DNA of 64,000 nucleotides from Asparagopsis taxiformis. Taxonomy: Eukaryota; Rhodophyta; Florideophyceae; Bonnemaisoniales; Bonnemaisoniaceae. Positions 40,851 to 51,499 of the stretch are shown in pieces. Position numbers and translations under genes: made by a program. The notes below the pieces were generated by a model. It did not search any database, was not told the origin of the DNA, and saw only the letters and a list, made by a program, of their open reading frames with translations. The number at the start of each line of letters is the position of its first letter. Position 1 is the stretch's first letter. The stretch covers positions 1-64,000 of the forward strand of contig JALQPE010001722.1 in the NCBI GenBank assembly GCA_030407315.1, written 5' to 3'.

Positions 40851-42208
40851 AGTGGACTTGAGAGGAAATATGGAGCATAGTGTTAGTGTGAAAGAAAATA
40901 TTGGAATGGTGTGTGGTATACGACTATAGTAATTTTGATGGAGCTTTACAGATAGAAGGATGCTGTGAAGTTAGTATGAGGGAGGATAAGTTCTAGAGGA
41001 GAGCAGATAGAACGTACTCCGATGGGAGCAAAGTATATGAAATGTGCGAAGAAGGCCTGTAAGTCACTTCGATGCTTCTTATGGACTCAGTGTTACAAAT
41101 GCTCTGTGAGCAAACCTTAGCCTGTTCTTCTACCAATAGGATATCGTGCGATATCCTGTTGGTAGATGAACGCAACAAGTCTTGCGCGAGCATTAGTATC
41201 TGCGATGATCCAAACAGCCCTCATAGCCTCGAGGCTATTCGATCGAATTTTGGAACGCCTATTTCAAAAACTGTCTTTGTGCTGCAATAGTTGTACAACT
41301 AATCAAGTGAATACACGAAGAACACGGATTATGAACGTTCCGCCACATCAACGACACGTCGCTGTTTAAAGGAGTTGCGCAATTCGGCCTTCTACGTATT
41401 CGGAAAGCAAGAGGCTGCCTAGTGCTTAATTTATTTGCAAATGGAGATATTCATGGCTGGAAGACGAAGTTACATGTTTCCCAGTTGATTTCCCATTGCC
41501 ACTGCCAATCGCTCATGATCGCATAGTAGCCATGTCGAGAAATGGCATCCATACGTACGTATATCCACATGGATATCCACGTATTCATTTGAATGCAAGC
41601 GGGAGGAGGACGGTACATCATCTTGAGAATATCGTGGTGGGAGATGTTGAAGAGTGTGCACCGACGTTACGAAGCATTGGGAGTGACGCTCGATAGAGAA
41701 AAGACTTGTTAAATATAGAAAGTGCGATGTGTAGCACGTGGCGCCATATGCAATGATTTAGCAATAATGAGCGTTTATCTCTCGCTTCACTACCCCAACT
41801 GGCCTTGTCCTCAGACTGTAAGCCTGCTTACAGACAGCCCGAACCACTGGTTACCCTTCTCCTCGACCCCGGCCCATCTGCTTTGCCCTCCACATTCTCA
41901 CCTTTGAAGCTCTCCTCTACGAGAATGCACAAGAGTCTCTGGCGCGACAACTTGAAGTGACTGTACGTGAGGCGGGGAGGAGCTCAACGGCGAGAGCAGG
42001 GCCGATTTCTGAAGGCAGAGCGAGTGAGTCGGCAATAAAGTTGGTTGCTCCGGCTGTATGCAAAGATTTCAGCTTTGTGACGGAGTGTTTCTGACTTTCG
42101 ATGCGGTCCATCCATTTGGGATTCATTGCAGTAGAGAACATATGTTCTCAACTGCAATGAATCCCACGTACATATGTACGAAGAACGCTGCGACGGTCGT
42201 TACATCGG
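40851..42208. other. CACTA interior, no gene seen
   Basis: About 1.35 kb have no recognisable coding sequence. They include a near-perfect hairpin at 41130-41165 (CCAATAGGATATCG/CGATATCCTGTTGG) and a 42-bp palindrome at 42121-42162 with one mismatched pair (centre GAGAACATATGTTCTC). Confidence 0.5.
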
Positions 42209-43715
42209 TTGAAGGAAATGATTTCGGACACGGAACGTGCGCAACAGCAGAATGCGTTACCAGATTACCAAGAGGCTCAATTGGTGATGTTTAAGAGGCA
42301 GTTTGACAACTTGGTGCAGGCGGAACTGTGCTATGATGTATATTTACAGAACAATGAAATGTTGACAGCTCTTGTGAGGTTTGTGACAGCTGATGCGGAG
42401 TGGCTAATGAAGAAGATAGGGCGGAACCGAAGCGAGAGTCGCTACTTCCATTGCCATTACCACCTTCACCCGCGGGTGTAGGAGGTAATGGTAACAGCGA
42501 AGCCATGGCTTCGCTGCCTGAACATGCAGTGGAAACTATCACAACGGTACTACTGTCGGCGATGCGTTATGCACCACAGATTGTTGATGGTAGCAGTGCT
42601 CTACTTGAAGACATTGTGAGTTTTTGCATTAATGCAGCTCCAGCAATTGCTGGAGCTGCATCACCGCTGCATGTGAAGAATCCGTATCTACGTTCGAAAT
42701 TAGTGTAATTCCTGTCCACAATATTCCCAAAGGGCAGTGGGTTGGATGATGACGAGGACGATGGGCGGATGGTCAACCCGGTGATGGAGGGATTGTTTGC
42801 AAGTCACAAGTTGTCAAGAAGATTTCTACCGGAGGCGCTGTTTCGCCTGTACGTAGATGTCGAGCATACGGGATCACATACGCATGGAGGACTATCGCAA
42901 GTCTGTGCGAGCGGAGGCGAGGGATGAGACACGATTCCTGAGGTTTGTAATTATAGTGTTGAACGATGTCAACCATTTGCCGGACTCTGTGCTGGATGAC
43001 TTAGAGGGGATGCATATGATGCAAATGCTGATGCGCGGAGGGTTGGCTGAGAGGGAGGCGCTGACGGATGAGGAGAAAGTGGAAAAACAAGAGCGGTTGC
43101 AGCGATTGGATGGCTTGGCGAAGAGCTACAATCAACTGGTGAATAACAATGTGAAATTGCTGTGGATAACAACAAAGGACAAGGTTGTGCGGCGAATATT
43201 CCTACGCGATGGAATGGTGTCACGCATTGCGGAAATGCTCAACTATAGTTGAGATATATCTGCTGGACGGACTGTGCGGGCAGCGGTGTCGGGATCTGGC
43301 GGTGTCGGAACCGGAGAAAGTGTTTTGGAAACCACAGCAGTTACTGACACGGATTATGCAAACGTATCTGAACTTTGACGGGGAGCGTTTGTTCGCGGAG
43401 GCGGTTGGACGCGACGGACGATCATACAAGAAGGAATTGTGTGAGCGTGTGTTGAAAATTGGACTCAATCGCAAGCTATTGAATCGGGGGAATTGGAGGC
43501 GTTGCAGCGGGTGAGTGAGAATGCGGCTCGTGCATTTCAGGAGGACCAAGATGCTGAAGTGGAGCTCGGGGAGATTCCAGACGAGTTTCTGGACCCGATT
43601 ATGAGCAGTTTGATGCAGAATCCGGTGCGACTACCGACGTCTGGTAGTATAATGGACCGGGCGGTAATCTCGCGCATCCTATTGAGCGATAAGGTGGATC
43701 CGTTCAATTGCAAGC
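42209..43715 (+). pseudogene. UFD2: Captured fragment of the ubiquitin E4 ligase UFD2, with U-box
   Basis: In order, over several frames, this shows the UFD2/UBE4 core: NNEMLTALVRFVTADAEWLM; LLEDIVSFCI; VKNPYLRSKLV; LFRLYVDVEHTGSHT; EARDETRFLRFVIIVLNDV; MVSRIAEMLNY; LLDGLCGQRCRDL … VGRDGRSYKKELC; then the U-box [20 protein letters not shown] … DKVDPFN. The normal gene encodes an E4 enzyme that lengthens ubiquitin chains with the help of Cdc48. Here it is broken: a stop follows KLV at ~42708, about 20 residues are lost after TGSHT, and the frame shifts inside a palindrome at 43238-43253. Right after DPFN the U-box is cut and joined to a kinase fragment. Confidence 0.8.
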
Positions 43716-44020
43716 TAGCATGCTCGGTGGCCAGAGCTACGACACCAGTATAGATTTATGGGCGTTTGGGATACTTTCGTACGAGATACTGTCCCGGTCA
43801 CACACCGTTCTATTCAAAGGACAGGAACTACATTTACCGGCGTATAGAAAAGGCGCCCATCTACTATCCATGAAGTTTGTCTCAGCAAGTGAGACATCTA
43901 ATCACACAGCTTCTTCGCCGTGATGTGTCGGAACGTCTTGGAACTGGTGAGGATGGCTGGAATGCAGTGAAGGAACACCCATGGTTCAAAAGCGTGGATT
44001 GTATCGCGCTTGGTAACTAG
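43708..44020 (+). pseudogene. Captured C-terminal lobe of an AGC-type protein kinase
   Basis: [20 protein letters not shown] matches kinase subdomains VIII end and IX (DxWxxG). Then come YRKG and KFVS, and after a frame break RRDVSERLG and EHPWFKSVD, the subdomain XI block (LxxDxxxRLG … HPWF) typical of PKA/AGC kinases, ending at TAG 44018-44020. The ATP-binding lobe and the HRD and DFG motifs are absent, so it cannot be active. The frame break coincides with a short inverted repeat, TGTCTCA…TGAGACA (43878-43896). The fragment follows the truncated U-box with no spacer, a chimeric junction. Confidence 0.75.
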
Positions 44021-44134
44021 TCGTCAAGAAATAACACACTGAAGAAGCACGTCGAAGATCTGAACAGTTAGGCTACAATTAGTTCAAGGTCGAGTGGGAA
44101 CCGCACGAAAAAGGAGATTAAGCAGGCGAAAGCG

Positions 44135-44590
44135 TTGGCAATCCTGTTGGCTGATGTTGAAGAAGACATACAGTACGTGTCGTCGCTGAGCGATAGCAAC
44201 GTCAGCAAGCACATGGCGTTGAGTTCGCCGCTGATGAAGCGTCCACGAACACCACTGTCAAAACACGGTGACGGTATTCTTGCGGGGTATTCGTTCTGCA
44301 GCGCGGTTTACAGGACGCCGCAGGGCGAGGGGTGGTTCGATGGACGTTCTATTGGATCAGGCGGTGATTCGGAGTGCGAGGAGGATGGAGGTACGACGAC
44401 ATGTGAAAGTGTGGGTGATATTCGAAAATTACATGTAGAGAGAATCACATCGTGCAACAAGGTGGAAGTTAGTAGAGCTGTTAGAGCGCATGGTTCGTTT
44501 TGCGACAACGGGCGAAGAGAACAGGTGAGTTGGTATGCATGTGAGTGCTGTAGATTTGGGGTATGTATTGCTGTTGTAGGCTTTAGATAG
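44135..44590 (+). other. Open frame of unknown origin in the CACTA element
   Basis: 151 codons (…DVEEDIQYVSSLSDSNVSKH…) with no recognisable domain. ACAGGTGAGT at about 44519-44528 matches a 5' splice site and is followed by TTGTAGG-type acceptors near 44574, so this may be a captured exon with its intron start. I cannot name the source gene. Confidence 0.3.
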
Positions 44591-44949
44591 TTTAATGGTA
44601 TGCTACATGAATTAGATCGACTCGGATATGTCATAGCAGCATCATGTAAAACTTGAGGTGCGTTGCGCCACGTTGGCGATGAGACGTTTGGGAGTGGCGA
44701 GCGACCAGAGCTTACGGGTTGGGACATATTTCGGAGTTGCGGAACGGCAATTTAGTTGGACTGGTGTATTCTCAATGTTGATGTGCAGAATTGTACATGG
44801 CGTGCAAGTTGTAGACACGCGTGTCACACAGATGGCGCGGCGCGGCGCGTATCGTTCTATCCTGGTGGGTGTGCAGCGTACGTTCAACGACTGGAAGCAT
44901 CAATATTTCACGGAGCGTAACTTGGTAACTTGTACGCGCTCGACCACTA

Positions 44950-45300
44950 ATGCAAGCTGCATCTCTTGACATAACATACACTTGTACACTCATACTACAA
45001 CTGACCGGCACTCGAATCCTCATGCCGACGCGATCTGGCCTTCCCCCGCAGATAGCTCCAGACCAACTCGGCTGGGCGTCTGTCACCAAAGGCGTGCTCA
45101 TATTCGCTGTCCTGCTGCAATTATGTCTCGTTCTGCAACTGCAACCGGTGCAACAACAACGTCTCCGCAATAATCCATTCTTCTCGACGCCGGACACGCG
45201 CATCCGCGACATAGCAGCGTATGTACGGCGCATATCGTCGGCTGACAATCAGCCAGGTTTCACGCTGCTCGTGTCGCGCGACGACCAAGTTCTGTACACT
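44950..45300 (+). pseudogene. Unknown captured fragment with a membrane segment
   Basis: The frame contains a strongly hydrophobic stretch, GVLIFAVLLQLCLVLQL, then FFSTPDTRIRDIAAYVRRIS and GFTLLVSRDDQVLYTGN. This could be the N-terminal part of a single-pass membrane protein. The family is not recognised. The homologous frame is lost at about 45300. Confidence 0.35.
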
Positions 45301-45301
45301 G

Positions 45302-45554
45302 GAAATATCTCGATGGCGATTATATCCTCACGTCGCCCGACGCCTGACACGACGTGCGAAACGTCTACGCCTTTGACGAAAGAACCGGCGCTGCCACCGT
45401 GCAGAATTGGGACGCCATACAGGCGGTGTGGCAATCGGCCTTTTCGACACTGCGTATCTCCCCGACTGAATCGCCGTTACTGATCATGGAGCCTTCACGT
45501 CCGTGGAAAGATGCCGACAGAGCTAAAGCATTGAAGAGTGTAGGTTCGGAATGA
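45302..45554 (+). pseudogene. Captured fragment of an actin-related protein
   Basis: VQNWDAIQAVWQSAFSTLRI followed by SPLLIMEPSRPWKDADRAKA matches the actin-fold block 'V.NWD.ME.IW.H.F…L…P.E.P.LL.EP.….. R'. It is closest in flavour to nuclear actin-related proteins. Only ~60-80 residues are present, and a stop lies upstream in the same frame near 45349. It is not functional alone and is most likely a third captured gene piece. Confidence 0.55.
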
Positions 45555-48500
45555 TTGACGATCATATCGGGGAAGAGTCATCTAATTTCTTTAGTAAGTA
45601 TACTCAAGTTGGGCGATTAGGGGAGTAGTGATTAATGTTATCGTGTGTATTCCGCCCGCAATATCACTCCGTCGTCCAGCGTCTTCGCCGAGACAGAAAC
45701 GATGCTTTCCAGCAGCGATTATTTTAATATCTTTGGCAGCACAAGTATAGTACATAAGTGATCAAGCGGTACGATACCTCGGACTGGGAACGTTTCTAGG
45801 ATAGGTAACAGACTATAACTGGAGCGGGAGGAAGGGTTTTCTGGACAGGCTGTCAGAACTGTAATTACTCTGTTTTCTTACAGCAAAGTCATCGTTAAGG
45901 CGGATTTTTTTCTTCAGGACAAGCTGTCAGAACTGTAAGTTCTCTGTTTTCTTACAGCAAAGTCATCGTTAAGGCGGATTTGCTTTCTCAGGACAAGCTG
46001 TCGGAACTGCTATTCAGTTTTCTTACAGCAAAGGCAGTTTACCCCGGTTGCTTACAGCAAAGTCATCGTAACGATGACTTTGCTGTAAGAAAACAAAACA
46101 TTACAGCAAAGTCATCGTAACGATGACTTTGCTGTAAGAAACCATGGTAAACCAACTTCTCTGTAAGCATCTGAGGGGGACTGATGTTTCTCACTCGGGA
46201 AGAAGAAGGAGGCGATTTCGGACCCCGCGAAAAAGGCTGCAAAGTGGTCTGAAAGGGTTGGGGTGGTTCTAGGGAGCACTAAAACGTGTTGTAATTGTAC
46301 TAGGAGCTTCTGGCTTGCGTGGAAGGGCTGGTAGAATTCATCGATTTTTGGCCATCAGATTCTCACAACTGGAGATGTGATGGCCAAAATTGAACTTTGT
46401 CCGAATGATGTGGAAGTGGTCTGTAAGGGTTGGAGTGGCTCTAGGGAGTACGGAAAAGTGTTCTATGCGTTCGTAAAGCTGCTGGATTATGCGTTAGGGC
46501 TGACAGAATGCATCGATTTTTGGCAACCAGATTCCCACAACTGGAGATGTGATGGCCAAAATTGAACTTTGTCCGAATGATGTGCAAGTGGTCTGTAAGG
46601 GATGGAGTGGCTCTAGGGAGCACTGAGACATGGTCTAATTGTACTCAAAGCTTCTGACTTGCGTGGAAGGGCTGGTAGAATTCATCGATTTTTGGTCACC
46701 ACATTCTCACAACTGGAGATGTGATGGCCAAAATTGAAATTTGTCGGAACGATGTGCAAGTGGTCTGGATGCCTTCAAGTAGCCTGGAAGCGTACTCTGG
46801 ACAAGTTTTCGGACCTTGAAGAGGCTGAACTGCACAATTCTGATATTGAAATGAAACATTCGTATAGTCCATTTTTTCTTGGACTGCTGGAGTCGATTGC
46901 CGTGGCCTATAGAGGAGCAATGTAGTTATGTACTGGAGCTAGAATCATTCCTCAACAACCCATCTCTCAAGTCTCTACTCCTCCTTCATCATCTCAATCT
47001 CCCTTCCTGTGACACACCGTGCCTCTGGTGTCACTTCACACGCCCCTCTTGTGAATTAAATACCTGTCTTCCACTGCCATAGTCTACTCATACCACTGCC
47101 TTCATTTCACTCCATGCCTACCCTCCTATCCTAGCCTAACCTGCTTCATAATCATCGATGTAAAGTGAATATCTAGATTCCTACCTACGTGAAAGTAGGG
47201 TGTATTATAACGGTAAATGGACAGTTTTGTATAGTCAACGTGCTACACGGTACCAGGAGTAGATTTTGCGCATCGATAATCTATGCTTGATATGAGAGAA
47301 CAGCCTTTTGTAGCCTCGGAAAATGTGCAGGCAGTACCTTTCCAGAGGTCCTAGAGGTGTTAACTCCAACTATAGTCCATTTTAACGAGTTTGAATTTCG
47401 ACCGCCAGAATCTCTGTCATGAGAAAATCGCGGTTGAAATTTTGCGTGCTCCTCTCGCAATACTGAACTTTTTAGTGAGCTCAGACCGGGTGAACAAGAC
47501 ACAGATTGCTCTTGAAAGCCGCCCGAAGCCGTCGAAACCATCCTTCCACAATGTTCCCGACTTCACAATTCCTATCTCACCCTTCCCAAGGTGAGGGAGG
47601 GACAAAGCTCCCAGCCGCTTACAGCTGAGGCAATTCACTAGGGATGCTTACATCAAAGTCATCGTTACGATGACTTTGCTGTAAGAAAAGGAAACATTAC
47701 AGTGGGCGAAGAATTTTTACCGGGTAAAAAATCACCAAGAATTTTTTTACCGGGTAAAAAATCGTGGCTACTGTAATGAAACGTTTACTTACAGCAAAGT
47801 CATCGTTACGATCACTTTGCTGTAAGAAAAGGAAACATTACAGTGGGCGAAGAATTTTTACCGGGTATAAAATCACCAAGAATTTTTTTACCGGGTAAAA
47901 AATCGTGCCGGCTGTAATGTTTCCTTTCTTACAGCAAAGTCATCGTAACGATGACTTTGCTGTAAGCATCCCTGGTAAACTGCCTCAGCTGTAAGCGTTC
48001 TGGCCTCACCCTCTCTCTCATGTCTCTTGTCCTCCTTCATCCCAGCCTATCCCAACCTTCCTTCCTGTGTCGACTCTGGTGTCACTCCAGCCGACCCTTC
48101 GGTGAGTGCAATCCTTGTCTACCACCGCCATTATCTACTCATACTACCCCCTTCATGTTGCTGCATACCTACCCTCCCTTCCTTCCTGATTTTCCTACAA
48201 TCCTAGGCTAGCCTACTTACCAACTATGTTGGTATTGAAGGCAGCTAGATTCCTAGTAACTCAAATCTATAGTCTGCTAAAAAGGGCGATTTGGTGTGGT
48301 CACTGTGCCACACGGCACCAGGAATAGAATCTGGCCACGGATACTCTATGCTTGATCTCAGAGAGAACAGCTGCGCCAATGCTCCGAAAACATACTGTCA
48401 GTACCTTTCCAGACGTCGTGGAGGTGCTCATGCCAGCTCTAGTTCATTTTAGGGAGGTTGAGTTTCGATAATCAGAATTTCACTCTTGAGGAAATTGTGT

Positions 48501-49300
48501 TTGAAATTTTGTGCACTCCTCCCGCCGTACCAGGCAGGGCACCCAGCCCAGACCGGGTTAGCACGACGCAGAGTGCTCCTCAACACCGCTAACAGCCGTC
48601 CAAACCATCCCTCTGCCATGTTTTACGGCTTCACAATTCCTTGCTCACCCTTCCCAAGGTGAGGGAGGGACCAAGCTCCCAGCCGCTTACAGCTGAGGCA
48701 GTTTACCAGGGATGCTTACAGCAAAGTCATCGTTACGATGACTTTGCTGTAAGAAAACAATTCATTACAGTAGCCATGATTTGTTTACCCGGTAAAACAA
48801 TTCTTGGCCACTGTAATGAATTTTTTTCTTACAGTGGCCGGAGAATTTTTTACCGGGTAAACAAATCATGGCTACTGTAATGAATTGTATCCTTACTGCA
48901 AAGCCATCGTTACGATGACTTTGCTGTAAGAAAACGTTTTCATTACAGTGGCCAGGAATTTTTTACCCGGTAAAAAAATCATGGCTACTGTAATGAATTG
49001 TTTTCTTACAGCAAAGTCATCGTAACGATGACTTTGCTGTAAACATCCCTGGTAAACTGCCCCGTCTGTAAGCCGTTGGTGTCAACCCTCGATCTCATGT
49101 CTGTTGTCCTCCTTCATCATCTCCACCTCCCTTCCTGCTAAGCATCACTTCTCTAGTGTCACTCTACCAGTCCTTTTCGTGCATGAAATACTTTTCTACC
49201 ACTGCCATAGTCTACACATACTATTGCCTCTATACTTCTGCATGCCTACGCTTCCATCTTTCTCTCCCGTGCTAGGCTTAGAGAATATCCTACTTCCTGA
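45555..49300 (+). repeat. Palindrome-rich array and long direct repeats (first half)
   Basis: Eight of about a dozen copies of a 39-bp palindrome lie here: CTTACAGCAAAGTCATCGT, one central base, then the inverse arm. They are at about 46051, 46100, 47648, 47791, 47930, 48716, 48893 and 49005. Between them are smaller palindromes TTTTTACCCGGTAAAAAA and inverted TACAGTGGCC/GGCCACTGTA arms. A ~180-bp unit (TTTTGGCCATCAGATTCTCA … GGCTCTAGGGAGTAC) recurs near 46.34, 46.52 and 46.69 kb. A ~1-kb unit ending TTCCCAAGGTGAGGGAGGGA recurs near 47.58 and 48.65 kb. No gene is visible. Confidence 0.8.
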
Positions 49301-49318
49301 AGATCATTGTACAGTGAG

Positions 49319-49376
49319 GCAGTAAAAATCACTGTCTCACCGTACTGTCTGAGGCCCCCTTTTCAACACCGTAGTG
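49319..49376 (+). repeat. Internal duplicate of the CACTA right terminus
   Basis: About 57 bp (CAGTAAAAATCACTGTCTCA … AACACCGTAGTG) are identical to the true right end at 55588-55644. Here they are followed by TATAAG instead of AAGCTC. No matching internal left end was found. Confidence 0.85.
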
Positions 49377-51000
49377 TATAAGGGCTGGAGTGGCTCTGGG
49401 GAGTACAGAAAGGTGTTTTATCTGTCCGTAAAGCTTCTGGCTTGCGCATTAGGGCTGGCAGAATGCATCGATTTTTGGTCATCAGATTCTCACAACTGCA
49501 GATGTGATGAATTTCGGCCATGGCCAAAATTCAACTTTGTCGGAACGACGTAGATTTGGACTGGATGCCTCCAAGTGCATGCACTTGAAAGTGCACTTAG
49601 TCCAAAAAATTGTCTAGAGTACGCTCCCAGGCGATGGCCTGGAAGTGTACTCTGGACAAGTTTTTGGACCTGGAAGAGGTTGAATTGCACAATGCTTGTG
49701 TTGAAATGAAACATTTATATGGCCCATTCTTTACTTGGACAGCTGAAATCCTATCTACTCGAGAGTAAAGTATATAAAAACTGGAAACAGACGGTTTTGT
49801 ATAGTCAATGTGCCACACGGCACCAAGAGTAGATTTTGCCCTCCGATAATCTATGGTTGATTTCAGAGAGGATAACCGCGTGCAGTCACAGGACATGTGT
49901 TACCAGATCCTTCCCAGAGGTCCTGGAGGTGTTCACACCAACTCCAGCCCACTTTAACGAGTTTGAATTTCGAAAGTCAGAATCTCTGTCGTGAGAAAAT
50001 TGAACCATTTCCGACCACGTGGTAGAAATTTCGTACACTCCTCCAACCATACTAGACACAACACCCAGCTCAAACCGGGTGTAAACAACACAATGTGTTA
50101 CCTAATGCCGCCTACAGCCGTCCATACCATTCCTATACCCTGTTTCCTGACTTCATAATTCCTTCCTCACCCTTCCCTAGGTCGGAAAAGGACGGAAGTC
50201 CCTGCCGCTTACAGCGGAAGCAATTTACCAGGGATGCTTACAGCAAAGTCATCGTTACGATGACTTTGCTGTAAGAAAATAAATCATTACAGCAGCCATG
50301 ATTTTTTACCCGGTAAAAAAATTCTTGGCCACTGTAATTGAAACGCTTTCTTACAGCAAAGTCATCGTAACGATGACTTTGCTGTAAGAAAATAAATCAT
50401 TACAGCAGCCACGATTTTCACCAGGTAAAAATTCTTGCTGATTTTTTACCCGGTAAAATTTTTTGGCCACTGCAATGGAAACGTTTCCTTACAGCAAAGT
50501 CATCGTTACGATGACTTTGCTGTAAGAAAGCAAATCATTACAGCTGCCATGATTTTTTTACCCGGTAAAAAAATTCTTGGCCACTGTAATGGAAACGCTT
50601 TCTTACAGCAAAGTCATCGTAACGATGACTTTGCTGTAAGAATCCCCGGTAAACGGCTTCCGCTGTAAGCGGCTGAGAGTTCCGTCCCCCTCCCACCTAG
50701 GGAAGGGTGAGCAAGGAATTGGGAAGTCAGGAACATGGCTCAGCAAAACGTTTGTACGGCTGTGAGTGGCTTCCAGGAGCATTCTGTGTCATGTGTTATC
50801 TCAGCAACGTCTCTTATAGTCGAACCTCACGGGTTGTCAAGGTCTAAAACTAGTCCCCCCTACGGTCTAGCTAGTGAAATCATGTAAAGTTGTAGACTAA
50901 TACAAAAAAGTAGCAATCAATAGGCTTAGTAGCACTAAACTATGACATGAAGGTCAGATGTATAGATGAAAATAGAAAGGTGGGCTAAGCGAATAATGTT
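49377..51000 (+). repeat. Palindrome-rich array and long direct repeats (second half)
   Basis: Further copies of the 39-bp palindrome lie at about 50237, 50353, 50490 and 50602. A copy of the 180-bp unit is near 49.47 kb and of the ~1-kb unit near 50.15 kb (TTCCCTAGGTCGGAAAAGGA). CAAGTGCATGCACTTG, a 16-bp palindrome, lies near 49,577. Short open frames are by-products. Confidence 0.75.
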
Positions 51001-51499
51001 GAGATGAGAAAGACAGAACTTCATAGCAGGGAACAATAGCATAGGTTTTAATACTTCTCGTATGCTATCTATTGCTCCTGTCATACTTTTAATATTCGAC
51101 GGTGTGGATGTGGTCCGTGAGGACGTCCTTCTCCGTCTTCAAGTAGATGTGGCCGCGCGTGGGCAGACCATAGACTAAATTCTGCTCCCACAGGAAGATC
51201 TCCTCACCTGAAGCCGACCCCGTAATGGTAAAGGTCACCGCGATCAACTAAGACGGAATAGGGTGGCACATAAAAGTGGTTAACGGGAACCTTCCACATG
51301 TCGGCGTCCGTATGGACCAGGCATACATGACTATAAGGTGCAGCTACTATAAAGAACCCATCGGCTCCGCTCGACATCATGAAATAGGATGGGGATTGGG
51401 TAGGTCCGACTCCTCAAAATTGGGATACTCAGAAGTCCGTGTGCCCATCCTGGTCCGCAGCCCCATCTGTTTTAAGAAGCAGCCGTAATCCTGTCTTCG

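Noticed and set aside
43627..43646. Hairpin ACTACCGACGTCTGGTAGT in the U-box
   Set aside because: It is not perfectly symmetric and encodes the expected LPTSG of the U-box, so it is not an insertion.
40476..49376. A shorter 8.9-kb CACTA element as the actual insertion
   Set aside because: The sequence beyond 49376 begins TATAAG and does not rejoin gag. Only the end at 55644 gives the AA duplication and an in-frame gag.
45840..50650. CRISPR-like array because of regularly recurring palindromic repeats
   Set aside because: Spacing is irregular, spacers are themselves repeated, the context is a eukaryotic transposon, and there are no cas genes.
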